Positions 60,027 to 64,000 of a stretch of DNA of 64,000 nt are shown in pieces (within the stretch, counting starts at the first letter, position 1; every line of letters starts with the position of its first letter). A program made the position numbers and the translations under genes. Source of the DNA: JAHBVL01 sp964461025. GTDB taxonomy: Bacteria > Chloroflexota > Chloroflexia > Thermomicrobiales > UBA6265. Under the pieces are notes generated by a model. That model ran no database searches, was not told the DNA's origin, and saw nothing but the letters and a program-made list of their open reading frames with translations. The stretch spans positions 1-64,000 of the forward strand of contig CAYWSE010000015.1 in NCBI GenBank assembly GCA_964461025.1, read 5' to 3'.

Positions 60027-61811
60027 TCAATGGTCCTCGAACCGGTGCAGCATCATTTCAGAATTGCTCGCTCCCGGCGGAACGATCGGCCAGACGTTCG
60101 CTTCCGGTTCGATCACGAAGTCGATCACTACCGGACCGGGTGTTTCCCGGGCTTTCTGGATCGTCGGAAGTATCTCCGAATCCCTGGTGACGCGATACCC
60201 GGTCGCCCCGTAGGCTTCCGCCAGTTTCACAAAATCGGGACCGAGAATCTCGACTTCGGAATAGTTCTTGGCATGGAAGAGATCCTGCCACTGACGAACC
60301 ATGCCGAGATAGCCATTGTTGATGACGGCGATTCGGACATCGAGTTTCTCCTGCACGCAGGTCGCCAGTTCGTTGAGCGACATCTGGAACCCACCGTCGC
60401 CGACGATCGTCCAGACTTCCATTTTCGGCTGGCCGATCTTTGCGCCAACGGCTGACGGGAGGCCGTAGCCCATCGTACCCAGACCGCCGGACGTCAGCCA
60501 CCGGTTCGGCCTCTCGATGCCGAGGTGCTGCGCCGCCCACATCTGATGCTGACCTACGTCGGTCGTGAAGATCGCATCGTGATGGGTCGCTTCGCCGAGC
60601 GCTTTGATGATCGTGTACGCCTCCGGCCACTCCGGACGGTCCTCCAGCGCGGCTTCGAGCAGGACATCCCGTTGACTCTCGATCCAGCCCATCCAGGCCT
60701 CGTGACTTCGCGGTTCGACTTCCTGCAGCATTACATTGATGACATGCCGCGCGTCGCCCACAACCGGTACGTCGGTATGCACGTTCTTGCCGATCTCAGC
60801 GGGGTCGATATCGACATGGACGACTTTTGCCTTCGTCGCGAATTCGGCGACCTTGCCCGTGGCTCGATCGTCGAACCTGGCGCCGATGTTCACCAGCAGA
60901 TCGCATTCTTCGAGCGCCTTGTTCACATGACGATGTCCGTGCATGCCCATCAATCCGAGAGCCAGCGGATGTGATTCCGGCAGCGAACCCTGTCCGAGCA
61001 ATGTGAAGATCACCGGCACGCCGGTTTGCTCCACCAGCTTGGCGAACGAGTCTTCGGCCCCGGAGATCAGAATGCCGTGTCCGGCCATGATCAATGGCCG
61101 CTTGGCGGAATTGAGCAACTCGGCCGCCATGCGGACCTGCCGCTGGTTGGGCGTCGTCGTTGGCTGGTATCCTCGCCGCTCCCGCAATGCCGCCGGTGTG
61201 TATTTCGTCGTTGCCTGAAAGAGATTCTTTGGAATGTCGACGAGAACCGGCCCGGGGCGTCCTGAACGCGCCAGATGAAATGCCTCGCGAATCGTCGGGG
61301 CGATGTCATCGACCGACTGCACCAGGTAGTTGTGTTTGGTGATCGGCAGCGTGATGCCGGTAATGTCGGTTTCCTGGAACGCGTCCAGTCCGATCATCGC
61401 CTGCCCGACCTGCCCGGTGATCGCTACGACCGGCACCGAGTCGAGTTGCGAATTGGCCAGTCCGGTCACCAGATTCGTGGCGCCAGGGCCAGAAGTGGCG
61501 ATGCAGACGCCAACCTTGCCAGTCGCCCGGGCGTAACCGTCTGCCGCCAGCGCCGCCCACTGCTCGAAACGGGTCAGGACATGATGGAACCCAGCCGATG
61601 GCAGCGCGTCATAAAGCGGAATCACCGCGCCGCCCGGATAGCCGAAGACCACATCGACGCCTTCCGCTTCCAATGCGCGACAGGTGATCTGGCTGCCGGT
61701 GAGCATCTCTGGCCTGGAGCCGGAGGATGCTACGACGCCAGACGAGTTCCCATTCGTCGATGCGCCGTTCTTGCGGACCGTCGAAGTGGAGTTCTCAGTC
61801 ATTGTGGACAT
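60027..61811 (-). CDS. ilvB: acetolactate synthase large (catalytic) subunit
   Basis: The thiamine-diphosphate enzyme that makes acetolactate or acetohydroxybutyrate. The 594-residue protein has the TPP-binding glutamate segment VVFGYPGGAVIPLYDAL, GYARATGKVGVCIATSGPGATN in part (ATSGPGATNLVTG), the central FAD-linked domain, and the ThDP motif WTIVGDGGFQMSLNELAT. ATG at 61811 has GGAGGG eight bases upstream; the frame extends to 61874 in the leader. Expression is predicted to depend on the attenuator just upstream. Confidence 0.95.
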   Translation of the reverse strand: MSTMTENSTSTVRKNGASTNGNSSGVVASSGSRPEMLTGSQITCRALEAEGVDVVFGYPGGAVIPLYDALPSAGFHHVLTRFEQWAALAADGYARATGKVGVCIATSGPGATNLVTGLANSQLDSVPVVAITGQVGQAMIGLDAFQETDITGITLPITKHNYLVQSVDDIAPTIREAFHLARSGRPGPVLVDIPKNLFQATTKYTPAALRERRGYQPTTTPNQRQVRMAAELLNSAKRPLIMAGHGILISGAEDSFAKLVEQTGVPVIFTLLGQGSLPESHPLALGLMGMHGHRHVNKALEECDLLVNIGARFDDRATGKVAEFATKAKVVHVDIDPAEIGKNVHTDVPVVGDARHVINVMLQEVEPRSHEAWMGWIESQRDVLLEAALEDRPEWPEAYTIIKALGEATHHDAIFTTDVGQHQMWAAQHLGIERPNRWLTSGGLGTMGYGLPSAVGAKIGQPKMEVWTIVGDGGFQMSLNELATCVQEKLDVRIAVINNGYLGMVRQWQDLFHAKNYSEVEILGPDFVKLAEAYGATGYRVTRDSEILPTIQKARETPGPVVIDFVIEPEANVWPIVPPGASNSEMMLHRFEDH

Positions 61812-61860
61812 CCCGGTTTCCCTCCAGAGCTCTGCTTCCCGGTTGGAAGCGTCAGTCAAC

Positions 61861-61886
61861 AAAAAACCTCCCAATCTGCTGGGAGG
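61861..61886 (-). terminator. attenuator terminator of the ilv-leu operon
   Basis: A 7-bp stem (CCTCCCA / TGGGAGG, loop of six) is followed by six Ts on the minus strand, 50 bases before the ilvB start. Its 5' arm can instead pair with the leader (61933-61940), so it is an attenuator rather than a constitutive terminator. Confidence 0.9.
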
Positions 61887-61940
61887 CCGGTCAGGTTCTT
61901 GGTTCTGCTCGATTCGTTCTCGACTGGACTAACGGCCTCC
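61882..61940 (-). promoter_or_regulatory. antiterminator pairing in the ilv leader
   Basis: GGAGGCCG (61940-61933), which forms codons 29-31 of the leader peptide, is perfectly complementary to CGGCCTCC (61889-61882), the 5' arm of the terminator. The two pairings exclude each other. A further hairpin, GCTCCC / GGGAGC at 61968-61953, lies in the leader coding region. Confidence 0.8.
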
Positions 61941-62024
61941 AGCACCACATACGCTCCCTCCGGGGAGCGAAATAAGTACGAGACCAATAATCAACGAGAA
62001 CTTCGACACGGTTCGTTTCCTCAT
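61929..62024 (-). CDS. branched-chain amino acid leader peptide
   Basis: A 31-codon ORF (ATG at 62024-62022, TAG at 61931-61929) between the ilv promoter and the attenuator. Residues 11-20 are LIIGLVLISL: eight of ten are Leu, Ile or Val, the end products of the downstream pathway. Such clusters in the leader of a biosynthetic operon are diagnostic of ribosome-stall attenuation. When the ribosome stalls there, codons 29-31 are free to form the antiterminator; when it reads to the stop, they are covered and the terminator forms. The ATG has no clear Shine-Dalgarno, and a GTG in frame at 62060 close to the predicted start site is a possible leaderless start. Confidence 0.85.
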   Translation of the reverse strand: MRKRTVSKFSLIIGLVLISLPGGSVCGAGGR

Positions 62025-62064
62025 ACTGAAACGCGACAGGAATTGTGAATCCCTGCACACTGGC

Positions 62065-62093
62065 ATAATGAACGAATGCTCAATCCTTGTCAA
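62065..62093 (-). promoter_or_regulatory. promoter of the ilv-leu operon
   Basis: On the minus strand a perfect TTGACA (62093-62088) and CATTAT (62070-62065) are spaced by 17 bases. Transcription would start near 62058, about 34 bases before the leader-peptide ATG. Confidence 0.85.
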
Positions 62094-62109
62094 GCGACGC
62101 TGGCGGTGA

Positions 62110-62290
62110 TCGCCACCTGCTGGAACCGCCTCGGGACTTTCATGGCATTGTCCTCCGGTGAGCGCGACGACGACGGGTTTGCCCTGACGATCGCTGATCA
62201 GGTGGAGTTTGCTGCCCCACCCCCACGACTGCGTCCAAGTTCCCCGTCGGGCCGCTGGTACGTGTCCACAGTGGTTGAGAGGGCTGAGGG
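62110..62290 (-). pseudogene. remnant of an IS5-type transposase gene
   Basis: On the minus strand a fragment reads GWGSKLHLISDRQGKPVVVA followed by LTGGQCHES, the conserved segment around the second catalytic Asp of IS5-group DDE transposases. The residues before it (GELGRSRGG) are in another frame, so there is at least one frameshift. No complete transposase, terminal repeat or target duplication is visible. It lies just upstream of the ilv promoter, and the rest of the 390-base gap to the leader ORF shows no other gene. Confidence 0.7.
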
Positions 62291-62415
62291 AATTGGATAG
62301 AGATGGTCGAGTTTGGTGCGGGCGTTGAGCAGACTGTTGCGGCCGATTGATTCTGTACAATAGCTCCCATCAGGAGACACAAGCTCCTTCGGTCGATGCT
62401 CCGAAAGGGAACGCC

Positions 62416-64000
62416 GTGCCACGCCGGATCCTGTCCGCGTTTGTCGTCCTCGTTCTCCTCCTCCCGGCGGTCACCATTTCGCCCGCGGTGCCGTCACGCG
62501 CCGCGCAGGAGGCGACGCCCGGTAGCTGCACGGCGTCGACGGGATTCGATGCGGACGCCGTCACCGTCGCCCTCGAATCGACCTTTGCGCCTCGGGACGT
62601 CGTTTCGTTCGGTCTGCCGGTGCCGCCTGCAACACTGCAGGATGCGAACATGCTCGGTGTTTCGCTGAACGGCGCCGCGATCGATGCCACCGTCAAAGTC
62701 CTCCTCGGCGGTTCTGACGCGAGCGGGTCGCCGGCGGATATCCGTTCCGTGCTCGTCCAATTTCCGTCCTCCGCGCTCTCCGGCAGCTGCAATGAGGTCC
62801 GGGTGAGCTGGCGCAGCGGAGGCGTGGCGGTCAGCGAAACTACCACGCCCTTTTCCGAGACGAGTGCGGAATCCAATGAAACGGTCGAGCAGGCGGTCTA
62901 CGGACTCGAGGAGCAAAATGGCGTACCCACGCTGACCATCTCCGATCCGGAAGAGCGCGTACTCTTCACGTCGCGCGAGCCGGCGGTGATGGCGAATTTC
63001 CCGCCCGGATACCTGGCCGCGACCGGGCTCTTCGGTGATCTCGTCACGGTTGACCAGGCTGGACCCGATTACGCGGGTCTTCAGTTCATGCTCGACGCGG
63101 TTGTTCCGTTCGGGTTGTCGGCCATGTACGAGGAGACATACCCGATCAACAAGGAGTTCGTGCTCGATCCGCTCGATCCCGAGTTGTCCGAAGGGTGGCT
63201 GTACGACCGCTGCACGACCTTTCTCTCGTTCTACGCGGTGTCCGGAGATACGCGCTTTCTGCGGGAGTCATACCGGATCTGTGCCTTCTACCCCGCCAGC
63301 ATTCGGCTGGAGGGGGAACAGCGCGGCACCTTCACGGGAACGACTGAGCCGGACGACAAGTATTCCCATGGCCGCGGCGTTTATGGGTATTACGCCCTGA
63401 CAGGGGATGAAACCGCGTTCGAGGCCGGGGTCGCGATCGCGGATTACTTCCTGACCGATCCATACGTCTCCCTTCCATACCAGGAGGGTGTCACCCGTGG
63501 CTATGACAAGCTGTGGACTGAACGCCAGCTGGGTGCGGCGCTCGAAGCAGAGGTCTACGGCTGGCTGATCTCCGGCAACCGGGAGTACCTCGACGCGGCG
63601 ACCCGGCTGGTCGCGACCACGCATCGCCACATCACCGGCGACGCGGCGACGCTCGCCCAGATCACTCCGGACGGAATCCAGTTCCCACCGCAAAACTGCC
63701 TGATCCACAACGCGCTCCAGGCAGCCGAAGGTGATGAGAACCAGCCATGGTGCTCCGGATGGATGCCGGTGCTGATGGTCGACGCGCTCCTGGTTTACCA
63801 GCGGGAGACGAACGATCCGCGCGTCGATGAAATCTTCGTTCGGCTGACTCGGTTCTTCCGCGACACCGGCGCTGCCTACTGGAGCAACGATTACGGGAAC
63901 TCGGACGATTCGTTCCTCTTCCCGTCGCGGCCGTGGGATTCGAGCGACCCGGACAACCCGCGCATGTTGTTGCCGCTGTACGGCTCCGGCATCGATGTCG
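62416..64000 (+). CDS. secreted protein of unknown function, 5' part only
   Basis: The gene runs off the window; 528 codons are seen. GTG at 62416 with AAAGGGA upstream starts a signal peptide (RRILSAFVVLVLLLPAVTI, about residues 3-21, likely cleaved after PSRAAQ). A beta-rich N-terminal part (about 35-200) is followed by an all-alpha part (from about 230) with repeated aromatic helices such as GWLYDRCTTFLSFYAVSGD, YSHGRGVYGYYALTGDE and EAEVYGWLISGNREYLDAA. This pattern suggests an alpha/alpha-toroid of the glycoside-hydrolase or polysaccharide-lyase type, but no catalytic residues can be assigned. The GC content is slightly above its neighbours. Confidence 0.7.
   Translation, partial: MPRRILSAFVVLVLLLPAVTISPAVPSRAAQEATPGSCTASTGFDADAVTVALESTFAPRDVVSFGLPVPPATLQDANMLGVSLNGAAIDATVKVLLGGSDASGSPADIRSVLVQFPSSALSGSCNEVRVSWRSGGVAVSETTTPFSETSAESNETVEQAVYGLEEQNGVPTLTISDPEERVLFTSREPAVMANFPPGYLAATGLFGDLVTVDQAGPDYAGLQFMLDAVVPFGLSAMYEETYPINKEFVLDPLDPELSEGWLYDRCTTFLSFYAVSGDTRFLRESYRICAFYPASIRLEGEQRGTFTGTTEPDDKYSHGRGVYGYYALTGDETAFEAGVAIADYFLTDPYVSLPYQEGVTRGYDKLWTERQLGAALEAEVYGWLISGNREYLDAATRLVATTHRHITGDAATLAQITPDGIQFPPQNCLIHNALQAAEGDENQPWCSGWMPVLMVDALLVYQRETNDPRVDEIFVRLTRFFRDTGAAYWSNDYGNSDDSFLFPSRPWDSSDPDNPRMLLPLYGSGIDV

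Noticed and set aside
61861..62060. T-box riboswitch upstream of ilvB
   Set aside because: No T-box core sequence or specifier-loop fold is seen; the leader peptide rich in Leu, Ile and Val codons explains the terminator better.
1..64000. tRNA, rRNA or prophage genes
   Set aside because: No T-loop-like sequences, rRNA segments, integrase or phage structural genes were recognised on reading both strands; a covariance scan could still find a small RNA.

Overview
The window is about 64 kb of GC-rich chromosomal DNA. Gene content and order suggest a member of the Chloroflexota, most likely Thermomicrobia or a relative: a twin-arginine oligopeptide-binding protein, a nusA-ylxR-infB-rbfA-nrnA-truB-ribF run without rimP next to it, a yvcK gene encoding a membrane-anchored protein, and many GTG/TTG starts. 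This is inference from gene families, not a database result. No rRNA, tRNA, prophage or CRISPR array was recognised. One run of ten Ns (40214-40223) marks a scaffold join.

Layout. 1-300: end of an unknown gene and two heptanucleotide tandem arrays. 298-1540 (-): larE and an Rrf2-type regulator. 1849-7669 (+): peptide-type ABC importer with one binding protein and two permease pairs but no ATPases. 7740-11062: zinc-ribbon membrane protein, then pnp and rpsO (-). 11269-18450 (+): mtnP, a SEDS/PBP cell-wall pair, a small zinc metallopeptidase, a membrane protein and gyrB. 18514-26506 (-): a tight five-gene cluster of three glycosyltransferases, an ABC exporter and a double kinase-fold phosphotransferase. 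26853-29257 (-): HU, trmH-like, rplT, rpmI and infC, the last read from an ATA start. 29581-36505 (-): the nusA-to-ribF translation operon. 36842-44347 (+): yvcK, a GAPDH-like pseudoenzyme, pgk, tpiA, secG, coaBC, small membrane proteins and a lipid-kinase-like protein. 44344-47270 (-): a RodZ-like protein and a long acidic protein with a duplicated cysteine module. 47571-49880 (+): miaB and a TPR protein. 49958-51952: small membrane protein, mobA, SWIM zinc-finger protein and a c-di-AMP receptor-like PII protein. 52057-53216: decayed aconitase X locus between two direct repeats. 53304-62093 (-): complete ilvB-ilvN-ilvC-leuA-leuC-leuD-leuB operon with promoter and a leader-peptide attenuator. 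62110-64000: transposase remnant and the start of a secreted protein.

How it fits together. The two long minus-strand operons supply core translation functions and leucine/valine/isoleucine synthesis. The clearest regulatory discovery is upstream of ilvB: a consensus-like promoter, a 31-residue leader peptide with eight Leu/Ile/Val codons among ten, an 8-bp antiterminator that overlaps the end of the leader ORF, and a hairpin followed by six Ts. The glycosyltransferase/exporter/phosphotransferase cluster is the best candidate for an undescribed biosynthetic system. The GAPDH-like protein lacking the catalytic cysteine and the twin cysteine-module protein are the most unusual single proteins.
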